A DNA stretch of 64,000 bases from Pseudomonas tritici. GTDB taxonomy: Bacteria > Pseudomonadota > Gammaproteobacteria > Pseudomonadales > Pseudomonadaceae. Under the pieces are notes generated by a model that saw only the letters and a program-made list of their open reading frames with translations, had not been told where the DNA came from and searched no databases. A program made the position numbers and the translations under genes. The first letter of the stretch is position 1. Every line of letters begins with the position of its first letter. Shown one piece after another: positions 26,958 to 35,316 of this stretch. The stretch covers positions 3,844,001-3,908,000 of the forward strand of contig NZ_CP077084.1 of the NCBI RefSeq assembly GCF_014268275.3, written 5' to 3'.

Positions 26958-29942
26958 TCAGATATTTCCAACGCCGCCTCCCAACCGGTCCAGGTAGCGC
27001 GCCAGCACGTCTCCCGAGAATTCCGATTGCCGAATCCCGCTGCCCATCAAAAAAGCCCGGACATTGCGCCTATCCCAAGCGTAATTGTGCTGGTAAAGCT
27101 GCAATATCGTTTGCCCCTCATGCATGTCGTCCTTGAACATCCCCAATAGCGGGTACAGCAACGCATCCGTCTGGTTTTCCCACAGCCCAACCCATTTCTC
27201 GTACGGCAAGACAGCAAGGCGGCGCCCATAGTAACGGCCAACCCGCGAACAAAACTGCTTGAGATTTGGATCACGGTGCAGCGTCTGGCACAGGTTGAAT
27301 TTCTTGCCAAGGGCCGCAGGTTGGCGAGCAATGTGAGCGACGGCCTTTACCATGTAGTCAACAGTCGTCAGGCCTTCGCGCATTTTTCGCAGGTCTGGCA
27401 CAGCGCCATGCTCAAGACAGGTTTTGATAAACCGGCCCCACCACTGGTAGTCGGCACATACGCCGGTGCGGCTGTGACAGGTCGCGTAACCGAGGCGGAA
27501 AGTCATCAAGGGCAGGCCTTTGGCAGCCGCCATATCCGCTATCTTTTCCATCACCCACTTACTTTGAACATACCCAAGATCGTGCCGTATTGCGGGTAGG
27601 TTTTCATCGATGCAATCGTCCTCGTACACACGGCGCTTAAGGGTATAGCGGTGCCCCCAGCTGTAGATGGAAATAGTCGACATCAACATCAGCGCTTTGG
27701 TTTTTCCTGCGGCGCAAAAACTGAGAATGCGCCTGAGGCCCTCGACGTTATCAGTCCTCATGTAGGAATACGGCATGATGAAATTGACCGCGCTGGCCGA
27801 GTGGACCACCGCATCAATCATTTTAGAAAGCCACGCATACTCGCCGGGCTCTAATCCCATGTTGTGCTGCGACAAATCGCTGACATACACACGGATGCGC
27901 GCCCAATCACTCGCTTTAAGCTCCACCCGGTAACGCTCGCTGATTTGTTGAAGCCGCGCCAGGCCGGCTTCGGGCTGTTCACAGCGTACCGGGCAATGAA
28001 TGCACGCGGCGCCCGTGGCTAAAAGCTGCTGGAGCAGATGAATCCCAACGAACCCTGTCACCCCGGTAAGCCAGACATGCTTTGGGTCGCCTACCTGTGC
28101 GGTATCAAAGCCACCTCTAAAATCCGTACCGGCATCCAGGAATACATCATCTTCGAAATTGATGGCAGGCTGAGCGCCGCCCTGCGCGGAAGGCTGACAG
28201 CGGTGGGCCAGCTCAGCGGCAAGATCTTTCAATACGATATGTTCATAGATTTCACGCACTGCCACCCTGATACCGAAGCCTTCAGACAGCTGTTTAGCCA
28301 ACTGCGCCACGCGCAACGAATGCCCGCCCACCTCAAGAAAACTATCGTCCACTGAAAAATTGCCATGCCCGAGCACCGCATACCAAGCGAGCGCGACCTT
28401 GCGCTGGTTTTCATCGCTGAAGCGATCCACTGCCAACAGGTCGGGTTGCAGTTTTTTCAATAATTCGAGCAGGGCTGGCTTATCGGTCTTGCCGTTGCCA
28501 TTGCTTGGCAGTTCGGCCACGCAGTGGAAGGTGAAAGGCACCATATATTCAGGCAAGTCGCGCCCAAGGCTACGGCGCAGGTCGGCCTCCAGCCGCTTCG
28601 GATGGACGTGTCGATTCCAGGGCACGACAAATGCAACCAAACGTTTGTCAGCCTGAGTGCCCCCATCTTCCACAACCACCGCCGCACTGGTGACTTGCGA
28701 CTCCTTAAGCAGGCGTGCCTCGATCTCACCCAGTTCAACCCGGTAGCCGCGTATCTTGACTTGACCGTCCAGCCGCCCTAGAAACTGGATACTGCCATCC
28801 TCAAGGATCCGTGCTTGGTCGCCGCTGCGATATAGGCGACGCCTGAGCACTTTGGAATAGATGAAACGCTGCCGGGTCAATTCAGGCGCGCCCAGATATT
28901 CTCTGGCCAAACAGGGCCCGGCAATACACAACTCACCTACCTCGCCAGCGCCTACTTCTTGCAAATGCTCATCAAGGATGTGGATTTTGCACTGTCCGAT
29001 CGGAAGGCCAATGGAATCGGCTTGGTTCAAACGTCTGCTTTGCACAAGGTGCGAGGTAACGAAAATAGTCGCTTCGGTGGGGCCATAACAGTCCACCAAT
29101 TTAAAGGATAAGTGCTCCACTCTCAGGGGATGCAGCTTTTCGCCACAGGTATAGATGTATTTGAGTGAGAGGGCTGGCGGCTGGCGGGCATTCACGATGT
29201 TGTAGACTTTCAGGGTTGGTACGAACGCGTGCGTGATTTGATGCGTCACACAAAAAGCCAGGAATGCATCACTGCTGAGTAACGACTCTTGATCCAGCAG
29301 ATAAAGGCAAGCTCCGGCAACCAGATTTGACCAGACTTCTGCTTGGATCAAGTCAAACCCTACTGCTGCCATCACCGTGGATCGGCTGCTCGGGTCGATA
29401 TCCAGACGTGCATTGTGTTCGAGCATCAACCCTATGACGCTACGATGCTCGACGACCACGCCCTTCGGATTGCCCGTAGTGCCCGATGTGAAAATCACGT
29501 ACATAACGTCCGTGGGCTTGACCCACACCGGTCGAGACAGCACGGACTCGGGGCCGGCCAGCAACTCGTCGACCGTTGTTAATGTGCACTCAGGCAGTGG
29601 CGCTCGATCATGAGCCAGGGTAGAGAGCACCACCCGAGCGCCGCATTGCCGGGCAACGTATTCTTTGCGGTTTTGTGGCAATGTCCTGTCGAGCGGGACG
29701 TACGCTGCACCGGTTTTGAGTACGGCCAAAAAGGCAATGATCAGCGCCACCGAGCGCTCAGCCTGAACCAACACCAGATCGCCGGCACCGATCTTCAACG
29801 CTTGCAAACCGGCCGCCACCTTAGTGCTTTGATGGTCGAGCTCTGCGTAAGTCAGCCGCTGCGCCTGGCCTACCACAGCCAACCTATCAGGATTGACCTT
29901 GACCTTTTGTGCAAATGCGCTCACAACCGTGTGCGGGAACAT
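26958..29942 (-). CDS. Stand-alone NRPS-like synthetase: adenylation, thiolation, thioester reductase
   Basis: 994 residues from the ATG at 29942, which has a perfect AGGAGG seven bases upstream. Order: adenylation domain (about 1-500) with VIFTSGTTGNPKGV near 149, GFDLIQAEVW near 196, YGPTEAT near 287, RGYRVELGEIE near 398 and NGNGKTDK near 481; carrier domain with LEVGGHSL (phosphopantetheine Ser near 542); NADPH-dependent reductase domain from about 620 with LTGVTGFVG and YVQSK (about 791). No condensation domain. Such A-T-R enzymes load one amino acid or acid and release it as aldehyde or alcohol (Lys2, carboxylic acid reductases, MgoA of mangotoxin). No partner genes are adjacent. Codons look less GC-rich than around it. 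Confidence 0.92.
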   Translation of the reverse strand: MFPHTVVSAFAQKVKVNPDRLAVVGQAQRLTYAELDHQSTKVAAGLQALKIGAGDLVLVQAERSVALIIAFLAVLKTGAAYVPLDRTLPQNRKEYVARQCGARVVLSTLAHDRAPLPECTLTTVDELLAGPESVLSRPVWVKPTDVMYVIFTSGTTGNPKGVVVEHRSVIGLMLEHNARLDIDPSSRSTVMAAVGFDLIQAEVWSNLVAGACLYLLDQESLLSSDAFLAFCVTHQITHAFVPTLKVYNIVNARQPPALSLKYIYTCGEKLHPLRVEHLSFKLVDCYGPTEATIFVTSHLVQSRRLNQADSIGLPIGQCKIHILDEHLQEVGAGEVGELCIAGPCLAREYLGAPELTRQRFIYSKVLRRRLYRSGDQARILEDGSIQFLGRLDGQVKIRGYRVELGEIEARLLKESQVTSAAVVVEDGGTQADKRLVAFVVPWNRHVHPKRLEADLRRSLGRDLPEYMVPFTFHCVAELPSNGNGKTDKPALLELLKKLQPDLLAVDRFSDENQRKVALAWYAVLGHGNFSVDDSFLEVGGHSLRVAQLAKQLSEGFGIRVAVREIYEHIVLKDLAAELAHRCQPSAQGGAQPAINFEDDVFLDAGTDFRGGFDTAQVGDPKHVWLTGVTGFVGIHLLQQLLATGAACIHCPVRCEQPEAGLARLQQISERYRVELKASDWARIRVYVSDLSQHNMGLEPGEYAWLSKMIDAVVHSASAVNFIMPYSYMRTDNVEGLRRILSFCAAGKTKALMLMSTISIYSWGHRYTLKRRVYEDDCIDENLPAIRHDLGYVQSKWVMEKIADMAAAKGLPLMTFRLGYATCHSRTGVCADYQWWGRFIKTCLEHGAVPDLRKMREGLTTVDYMVKAVAHIARQPAALGKKFNLCQTLHRDPNLKQFCSRVGRYYGRRLAVLPYEKWVGLWENQTDALLYPLLGMFKDDMHEGQTILQLYQHNYAWDRRNVRAFLMGSGIRQSEFSGDVLARYLDRLGGGVGNI

Positions 29943-30078
29943 GTTAAACCCTCCTGGTTCGCTCTCCTTGGCCACGTACTGCCGCCTTCGAGCTGTTATT
30001 TTTTTCTGATTTCCAGAACATTTCTCCTGTTAGAAATGACAGTTTTTTAGACTGACTTCATCTAATTGCTATAGCGTC

Positions 30079-30175
30079 CGAACACCGCCCCCCCCCAATT
30101 TGCTCACTCAGTCACTCCTACGCCTTCATCCCCGCCAGCGGATATCCCGGCGCATTCAATTCCGGCGACCAGCCC
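30079..30175 (-). pseudogene. Relic of a glutaminase gene 3' end
   Basis: This stretch is a decayed copy of 32067-32157, the end of the intact glutaminase gene. Read on the minus strand it gives WSPELNAPGYPLAGMKA then a stop, against [18 protein letters not shown] in the intact protein, and the following untranslated bases also align to gaacaccg. Homology stops abruptly on the upstream side. A C-run of ten bases marks an indel. The rest of the 29943-30299 gap holds the NRPS promoter side and nothing else I can name. Confidence 0.8.
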
Positions 30176-30299
30176 CCACCGCTTCAAAGACACTGTCACT
30201 TCTCACAGGTTACTGATCTCATAAACCCCGCTAGCCTTAGCCAGTCGAATTCGTACGTCGACTGGTTTACCCATTCACCATGCACGAAAGGAGTCGTCC

Positions 30300-30731
30300 A
30301 TGATCTCGCAAAAAAACTCAAACAGCCTCGTCGTGCGGGTGTACAGCATCGGCTGCTATCTGACTTTCCTGGTCACGTTTTTATAGCTGGCGACGTTGTT
30401 GTTCAGCCACTTCGAACTTTTCGGGCTCAAACAGGCTATTGACCGCTGGCGCGGCACGGCACAACACGCGCCGGCATTCAGAACGCCGGGGCTCTACAAG
30501 ATCGTTCGTCACCCGCTTTACCTGGGGTTCTTGATTGCCTTTTGGGCAACACCGGACATGACGGCAGGTCATCTGTTGTTTGCGGTGGGGCTGACCATCT
30601 ATCTCTTCGTTGGGACCCACTTTGAAGAAAAGGATCTGGTGGTGCTGTTTGGGGAAAGGTATCAACGGTATCAGGGTGAGGTGAGCATGATCGTGCCGGT
30701 GCCGAAGAGGAAAGCCAGGGGATGCCAATAA
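30300..30731 (+). pseudogene. Deleted membrane methyltransferase gene (isoprenylcysteine/MddA-like)
   Basis: ATG at 30300 after aaaggag opens a frame whose first 28 codons give the usual first helix (VRVYSIGCYLTFLVTFL), then an in-frame TAG at 30384, and the same frame continues LATLLFSHFELFGLKQ and the SAM-binding C-terminal part TPGLYKIVRHPLYLGFLIAF to a stop at 30731. Family members, as I recall them (methanethiol S-methyltransferase and relatives), have about 100 more residues between these pieces. So an internal deletion, with a stop at the joint, has removed the middle helices. A C-terminal product of 111 residues from 30396 is possible but unlikely to work. Confidence 0.75.
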
Positions 30732-30798
30732 AGACAGTGAATAGACACTCCAGCCGATGATTTACGATGTGGCGAGAGTGCCAGTGCCGGATGTGCTA

Positions 30799-30872
30799 GC
30801 TGACACACTGCATAGCAGGCAAGCCAGCTCCCACAGGGATGGCACTGCGCCCCAGATTCTCGGATATATCCC
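30799..30872. repeat. Second copy of the NRPS 3' flank with one REP arm
   Basis: Forty bases starting gcaggcaagccagctcccac are identical to the stretch at the end of the NRPS gene (26896-26970), and the match continues with three mismatches through attctc and gatat to the NRPS stop region. Only one REP arm is present here. The unique part shows this is a segmental duplication, not just another REP. The region 30873-31017 shows no gene; a weak ORF over it is not coding in look. Confidence 0.75.
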
Positions 30873-31017
30873 ACAACCGTTTCAGGTTGTCGCTCGGAAG
30901 TGCGCTGACTAACCTCTCTGCCGTCGCTGCCAATTCAGCGACCGGATTTGACCGTCCGAACCCGAATACACTTATGCCAACATCGATTCAGGCGTTTTTT
31001 TTACGTCTGATGTATCG

Positions 31018-31153
31018 TGTCGCGGCAGCTGTACGCGGGATACCTTTGGGTATGCCGGGCTCCTCGGGACCGGTCGGTCAACCCGCGTATAGCTGCCACC
31101 CTATTTCGTTTGACCGCGAATCGTGGCAGCTCCATTCCCGACGGAGTTTCACC
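31018..31153 (+). promoter_or_regulatory. Structured 5' leader RNA (three-way junction) of a DUF3077/DUF6124-type gene
   Basis: 31024-31039 (ggcagctgtacgcggg) pairs with 31082-31097 (cccgcgtatagctgcc) over 16 unbroken base pairs with one G-U. Inside lie a hairpin atacc-tttg-ggtat (31040-31053) and a second GC-rich one (31055-31079, gacc-ggtc-ggtc at its end). Downstream, ggcagct recurs at 31125-31131 and could pair with the same agctgcc (31091-31097) that closes the main stem, and ctcc (31130-31133) can cover the ribosome site ggag (31143-31146). This gives two mutually exclusive folds with opposite access to the start codon. A regulatory switch is inferred, not shown. Confidence 0.7.
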
Positions 31154-31393
31154 ATGATCAAAGACAGTCCAAATCCCCCAGAAACACTCTTCACCGTCCG
31201 CGCCGATTTAGGCACGGAAACCCTGCTGGTCAACGCCTCCCAGGACCTGGCCTCCATCAACGATATCGCCACTCACCTGGCCTTTGAAATCGACGGTGCT
31301 CAACGCAACGTCGCGCTGGGTATCTGCCGCATGCTCGAAGGTGTGCAACTGCTGGTCGACAAGGCATTGGACGTAGCCCACCCGGCGGCCTGA
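31154..31393 (+). CDS. Small DUF3077/DUF6124-family protein
   Basis: 79 residues from the ATG at 31154, seven bases after GGAG; the longer open frame upstream runs through the structured leader and is rejected. The pattern PPETLFTVRADLGTETLLVN, then SQDLASINDIATHLAF and QRNVALGICRMLEGVQLLVD matches small Pseudomonas proteins of these DUF families as I remember them: a short strand followed by two helices. Function unknown; many copies occur per genome, usually alone. The leader in front is the notable part. Confidence 0.75.
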   Translation: MIKDSPNPPETLFTVRADLGTETLLVNASQDLASINDIATHLAFEIDGAQRNVALGICRMLEGVQLLVDKALDVAHPAA

Positions 31394-31465
31394 AGATGGA
31401 CGGGATAGAGCGCCTGAGCTATCTTCGGGCGCTCTATCGACCGCCCCCAGACAGGAAGTTACCGC

Positions 31466-31966
31466 TTGAGCACGTCACCCCTACTGCGAGGCCGCACCTT
31501 CGCCCTCTTCGCCGGTATCGCCTTTGTTGCCATCGACCAACTCGTCAAACTACTGGCCCTGGTTTCACTGCAAGCCAACAGTTTCAAAATCGGCTCTAAC
31601 CCCATCAACCTCGCATTGGAACTGAGCCTGAACCCAGGCGCCTTCCTGAGCCTGGGCGCTGCTTTGCCGCCGCAGGTCAAACAGCTGATCTTTATCGTCG
31701 GCGTGGCAGTAGTGGTGGCCTGGGCGATGTGGTGGTCGCTGTCCAATTGGAGCCAACCACTGCGTAAGGTCTTGCCGCTGTATGCGATTGCGTTGGGTGG
31801 CATTGCCAACCTTATAGACCGCGTCTTTCGCGACGGTCATGTGGTCGACTACATGGTCCTGAATGTCGGACCGACGCATACCGGCGTGTTCAATATCGCC
31901 GATATCGCGATCACCGCTGGAGCGCTGTACTTGATGGTGGATTTGTTTTTGAAACGTAAGGCCTAA
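31466..31966 (+). CDS. lspA: Lipoprotein signal peptidase (SPase II) paralogue
   Basis: 166 residues starting from TTG at 31466, with aggaag seven bases upstream. Four membrane helices and the aspartyl-protease pair: LGGIANLIDRVFRDGHVVDY (about 110-129) and FNIADIAITAG (about 142-152), plus AIDQLVKLLAL and LNPGAFLSLG. It cleaves signal peptides of prolipoproteins in the inner membrane. The main lspA of pseudomonads lies in the ribF-ileS-lspA-fkpB cluster, so this lone copy is probably a second enzyme. Followed by a hairpin. Confidence 0.9.
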   Translation: MSTSPLLRGRTFALFAGIAFVAIDQLVKLLALVSLQANSFKIGSNPINLALELSLNPGAFLSLGAALPPQVKQLIFIVGVAVVVAWAMWWSLSNWSQPLRKVLPLYAIALGGIANLIDRVFRDGHVVDYMVLNVGPTHTGVFNIADIAITAGALYLMVDLFLKRKA

Positions 31967-31983
31967 AGTGATTGCTGAACCCG

Positions 31984-32011
31984 TGTGGGAACGGGCAAGC
32001 CCGCTCCCACA
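31984..32011. repeat. REP hairpin, gtgggaacggg type
   Basis: gtgggaacggg and cccgctcccac are 11-base arms with one mismatch, around a short loop, 18 bases after lspA and in front of the convergent glutaminase end. Could end transcription. Confidence 0.7.
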
Positions 32012-32064
32012 GGGAAATCATGGTGCTGGTAGATTGCATTTCAGCAGATCAACGCCATTACACC

Positions 32065-32973
32065 TTAGAACACCGACCACCCAATCCGCTCACTCAACAA
32101 CTCCAACGCCTTCATCCCCGCCAGCGAATTCCCCGCCGCATTCAGCTCCGGCGACCACACGCACACCGTAAACTGCCCCGGCACCACCGCGACAATCCCG
32201 CCGCCGACCCCGCTCTTGCCCGGCAACCCCACGCGATAGGCGAAATTCCCTGCCTCGTCATACAGCCCGCTGGTGGCCATGATCGAGTTGACTTGCTTGG
32301 TCTGGCGCGCCGTCAGGATTTGCTCGCCGCTGTGGGCGCTGGTGCCCTCGTTGGCGAGAAAGCTGAAGGCCTTGGCCAGGTCCAGGCAGCTCATCTGCAA
32401 CGCGCAATAGTTGAAGTAGCTGTGCAGCACCGCGTCTACGTCATTGTGGAAGTTACCGAAGGACTTCATCAGGTAAGCCATGGCCGCGTTGCGCGCGCCG
32501 TGCTGGGCTTCGGATTCGGCGACAACGCTGTTGACCAGGATCTGCGGGTTGCCGGACAGGCGCCTTACAAAGTCGCGCATCGACAGGATCGGTACGGCAA
32601 AGCGCGATTGGTTGATGTCACAAATCACCAGCGCGCCCGCATTGATAAACGGATTACGCGGGCGCCCGCGCTCGAATTCCAGTTGCACCATGGAGTTGAA
32701 CGGTTGCCCGGACGGTTCGTGGCCCAAGCGTTCCCAGATGGTTTCGCCGCCGTGGTCGATGGCCTGCACCAGGCTGAACACCTTGGAAATGCTCTGCACC
32801 GAGAACAACGTATCGGCGTCACCGGCGCGGTAGGCCGAGCCGTCGTTGCCGTACACGGCGATGCCGATCTGGTTGGCGGGTACATCGGCCAGCGCGGGGA
32901 TGTAGTCGGCGACTTTGCCGAGGCCGATCAATGGACGAACTTCGTCAAGGATCGAGTCCAGCAGCGCCTGCAT
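32065..32973 (-). CDS. glsA: Glutaminase
   Basis: 302 residues from the ATG at 32973, normal length; the 27-residue extension to 33054 is not needed. Hydrolyses glutamine to glutamate and ammonia in the cytosol. Beta-lactamase-like serine fold: [11 protein letters not shown] (about 61-71, catalytic Ser-x-x-Lys), [27 protein letters not shown] with the conserved Tyr, and the C-terminal [19 protein letters not shown]. Intact. Its last 80 bases have a degenerate copy at 30079-30175. Confidence 0.95.
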   Translation of the reverse strand: MQALLDSILDEVRPLIGLGKVADYIPALADVPANQIGIAVYGNDGSAYRAGDADTLFSVQSISKVFSLVQAIDHGGETIWERLGHEPSGQPFNSMVQLEFERGRPRNPFINAGALVICDINQSRFAVPILSMRDFVRRLSGNPQILVNSVVAESEAQHGARNAAMAYLMKSFGNFHNDVDAVLHSYFNYCALQMSCLDLAKAFSFLANEGTSAHSGEQILTARQTKQVNSIMATSGLYDEAGNFAYRVGLPGKSGVGGGIVAVVPGQFTVCVWSPELNAAGNSLAGMKALELLSERIGWSVF

Positions 32974-33028
32974 GTCTTGTCCTGTCATCTGTCTTTGAAT
33001 CAGTGATAAGCGGGGCGCGGAGGATACT

Positions 33029-33373
33029 TCAATGCGCGCGGAAGCCCCACACAATCTCTACCACCCGCTCGGCCACCACCAGATACACCAGGATCAACAA
33101 CAGCTGTAGCGCCAGGTGATAACGCAGCTTGGCCAATCGACGGATACCATCACTGACGTTCAACAGCATCAACAGCGTCGACAGCACAATCAGTCCCCAG
33201 CCGGCCACGCTGGAGGCAAACACCCCGATAAACAGGTCCTGCTGGCCCACGAGCGTATTGGTCCCTGCCGCAAACAACAGCGCACACACCAGCAGGTTTT
33301 TCACGTTGTCGAAAATCTGTGTGCTCAGATCGTTTTCCAGCAAGGCCAAATACCGCTTCCATAACGCGTGCAT
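33029..33373 (-). CDS. Small inner-membrane protein of unknown function
   Basis: 114 residues with three or four predicted helices ([58 protein letters not shown]). N terminus cytosolic and charged. Start ATG at 33373. It is 55 bases upstream of glsA on the same strand and may share its transcript. No family recognised. Confidence 0.7.
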   Translation of the reverse strand: MHALWKRYLALLENDLSTQIFDNVKNLLVCALLFAAGTNTLVGQQDLFIGVFASSVAGWGLIVLSTLLMLLNVSDGIRRLAKLRYHLALQLLLILVYLVVAERVVEIVWGFRAH

Positions 33374-33464
33374 GGGTAAGTACCGGGTAGGGATCGCTCG
33401 TCAATCAAAGTAGTCCAATTGCCCGTACACTGCACCGCTGCGCTTACCCAATGAGGACTTTTGC

Positions 33465-33812
33465 ATGAAATTGATGATCGGCCTGGCCGCCCTGCTGTTG
33501 GTATCGGCTTGCACCTCAACAGCGCCCACCACGCCACCTGCGCAAGACGCCGCCGCGTCGACGTGCCTGGCAGGCGGCGGCACGATGAAGCAAGTCGGCA
33601 AGTTGCAGAGCTGGAAATGCATCACGCCGTACAAGGATGCAGGTAAGGCGTGTACCGACTCTAGTCAGTGTGATGGCGAGTGCCAAACCAGTGTCACCAC
33701 CCAAACTGGCAGCACGCCGATCAGCGGCACCTGCCAAGTGGACAACAGCCACTTCGGCTGCTCGGCGACGGTGGAAAAAGGCAAGCTCGGCCGGGCGATT
33801 TGCGTGGACTGA
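33465..33812 (+). CDS. Cysteine-rich lipoprotein of unknown function
   Basis: 115 residues, start ATG with ATGAGGAC upstream. MKLMIGLAALLLVSAC is a lipoprotein signal, mature Cys at 16. The rest contains eight more cysteines (for example KDAGKACTDSSQCDGECQ and GTCQVDNSHFGCS), spaced as for disulfide-bonded small domains in the periplasm. Related small proteins are common in pseudomonads without assigned role. Monocistronic, followed by a REPIN. Confidence 0.75.
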   Translation: MKLMIGLAALLLVSACTSTAPTTPPAQDAAASTCLAGGGTMKQVGKLQSWKCITPYKDAGKACTDSSQCDGECQTSVTTQTGSTPISGTCQVDNSHFGCSATVEKGKLGRAICVD

Positions 33813-33831
33813 GCCTCGCCACCGAACAAAT

Positions 33832-33918
33832 GTGGGAGCGGGCTTGCTCGCGAATACGGTGTATCAGTTAACGATGTATCCACTGATCAAACGCATTCGC
33901 GAGCAAGCCCGCTCCCAC
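33832..33918. repeat. REPIN, gtgggagcgggcttgctcgcg family
   Basis: Left arm gtgggagcgggcttgctcgc, right arm gcgagcaagcccgctcccac, perfect over 20 bases, with gaatac/gcattc next to them. The only full copy of this third family in the window. Confidence 0.85.
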
Positions 33919-33940
33919 ATTTTTTGCTCCACATTACCCT

Positions 33941-34351
33941 TCAAAAATGCGCCACATCCGACACCCGCTCATCCAGCACATCCCGAGCCAGTGCCCACGC
34001 CTGGTCTTTGGACTCCACCACCAGCAACGGGTACCCCCACGCCTTGCCGAACATCGCGGCGAACGGCTTGAGCGCCAGGCGCTGCGCTGCGCTGGGTTCC
34101 ACCTGGATCATGCCTTTGACGTAGGCACGCAGCGCCTGTTTGTTTTTCTTCATCCAGATCGAGGCGTGCTTGCGTTCCTCGTGGGAGTGTTCGTGGTTGT
34201 TTTCATCCACGGTTTTTTCGTGCAGCAACACGAAGGATTGCTGACGGGCCAACAGGCTTTCGAAAATCCGGAAGGCATCTTCCGGGCCTCTCTCGCTGGG
34301 CGCATCAAAGACGATTTTCACCACCGGAAATGTTGTGCTGTCGAGTCGCAT
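33941..34351 (-). CDS. Hypothetical cytosolic protein
   Basis: 136 residues, charged, with a His/Glu-rich stretch (TVDENNHEHSHEERKHASIW, about 47-66) and an alternating alpha/beta pattern that could fit a STAS-like fold (VVKIVFDAPSERGPEDAF at the start, a lysine-rich helix, then PLLVVESKDQAWALARDVL). Start ATG at 34351. Divergent from the AraC gene. I do not recognise a named family. Confidence 0.65.
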   Translation of the reverse strand: MRLDSTTFPVVKIVFDAPSERGPEDAFRIFESLLARQQSFVLLHEKTVDENNHEHSHEERKHASIWMKKNKQALRAYVKGMIQVEPSAAQRLALKPFAAMFGKAWGYPLLVVESKDQAWALARDVLDERVSDVAHF

Positions 34352-34461
34352 GGCAGAGCTCCTTGTTGAGAACGGATCTCACTATATCCACCGCACCACT
34401 AGACGGCATTGCACAGGATAGCCAGACTGTTTCGCAATTCAGCCAACTTGCGATCCCCGCC

Positions 34462-35316
34462 ATGAAGCACCATCGCCTTGAAATGCACGACCCGCTGATG
34501 GCCAAGGACGCCGATGTGTTCCCGCGCGCCGTGGTGGCCGTGACCGCCACCAGCACGTCGGACACCTGGGAACATGCGCAACATGCCCATCGCAAGGGCC
34601 AGTTGATGTACACCCTGCGCGGGATCATCCATTGCGAGATCGAAGCGGGTATCTGGATCGTTCCGCCGCAATGTGCACTGTGGATTCCCGGCGGCACGTC
34701 CCACGCGGCGCGCGGGTCTGGCGAAGCGGAAGTCTATTGCCTGTTGATCGACCCTGGCGTCGCATGCGCCCTGCCCCTGCGATGCTGCACGTTGGCCGTG
34801 TCGGGGCTGTTGCATGAGTTGATCAGCAAGGCGGTGAATTTCCCGCAGCTCTATGACGAAGGGGGTGCCCAGGGCCGTTTGATCGATACGCTGCTGGACG
34901 AACTGGCGGCTGCACCCATCGAAGCCCTGCATTTGCCCATGCCCAAGGACCCTCGACTGCGCCGCCTGGCCGATAGTCTGTTGGCCGAACCGGCGGACAA
35001 AGCCACTCTCGGCCTATGGGCGGTGCGCATCGGCATGAGCGAACGCAGCATGACGCGCTTGCTGCTGGAGGAACTGGGGCTGAGCTTCGGTCGCTGGCGC
35101 CGGCAGTTGCATGTGATCCTGTCGTTGCAGCGCCTCGCCAAAGGCCAGAGCGTGCAAACGGTGGCGTTGGAGCTCGGCTATGAGAACGCCAGCGGCTTTA
35201 TCACCATGTTCCGCAAGGCGGTGGGCCAGCCGCCGGCGCGTTACCTGGCAGACCGCGCCGGAGCATTCAGCGCGATGCCCCAGGCCATTGCGCTGAAAGA
35301 AGCTGAGCCTGAATGA
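34462..35316 (+). CDS. AraC-family regulator with cupin sensor domain
   Basis: 284 residues from the ATG at 34462. N-terminal cupin-like domain with AQHAHRKGQLMYTLRGIIHC and VPPQCALWIPGGTSHAARG, then two helix-turn-helix units: TLGLWAVRIGMSERSMTRLL and QTVALELGYENASGFITMFR, closing with PPARYL. Its stop codon directly abuts the stop of the convergent ABC ATPase gene with no spacer, so the sulfonate-type operon may be its target; this is inference. Confidence 0.88.
   Translation: MKHHRLEMHDPLMAKDADVFPRAVVAVTATSTSDTWEHAQHAHRKGQLMYTLRGIIHCEIEAGIWIVPPQCALWIPGGTSHAARGSGEAEVYCLLIDPGVACALPLRCCTLAVSGLLHELISKAVNFPQLYDEGGAQGRLIDTLLDELAAAPIEALHLPMPKDPRLRRLADSLLAEPADKATLGLWAVRIGMSERSMTRLLLEELGLSFGRWRRQLHVILSLQRLAKGQSVQTVALELGYENASGFITMFRKAVGQPPARYLADRAGAFSAMPQAIALKEAEPE

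Noticed and set aside
30839..31153. N-terminal extension of the DUF3077/DUF6124-type protein through the leader
   Set aside because: It would translate the long stem; the ATG at 31154 has its own ribosome site and gives the usual family length.
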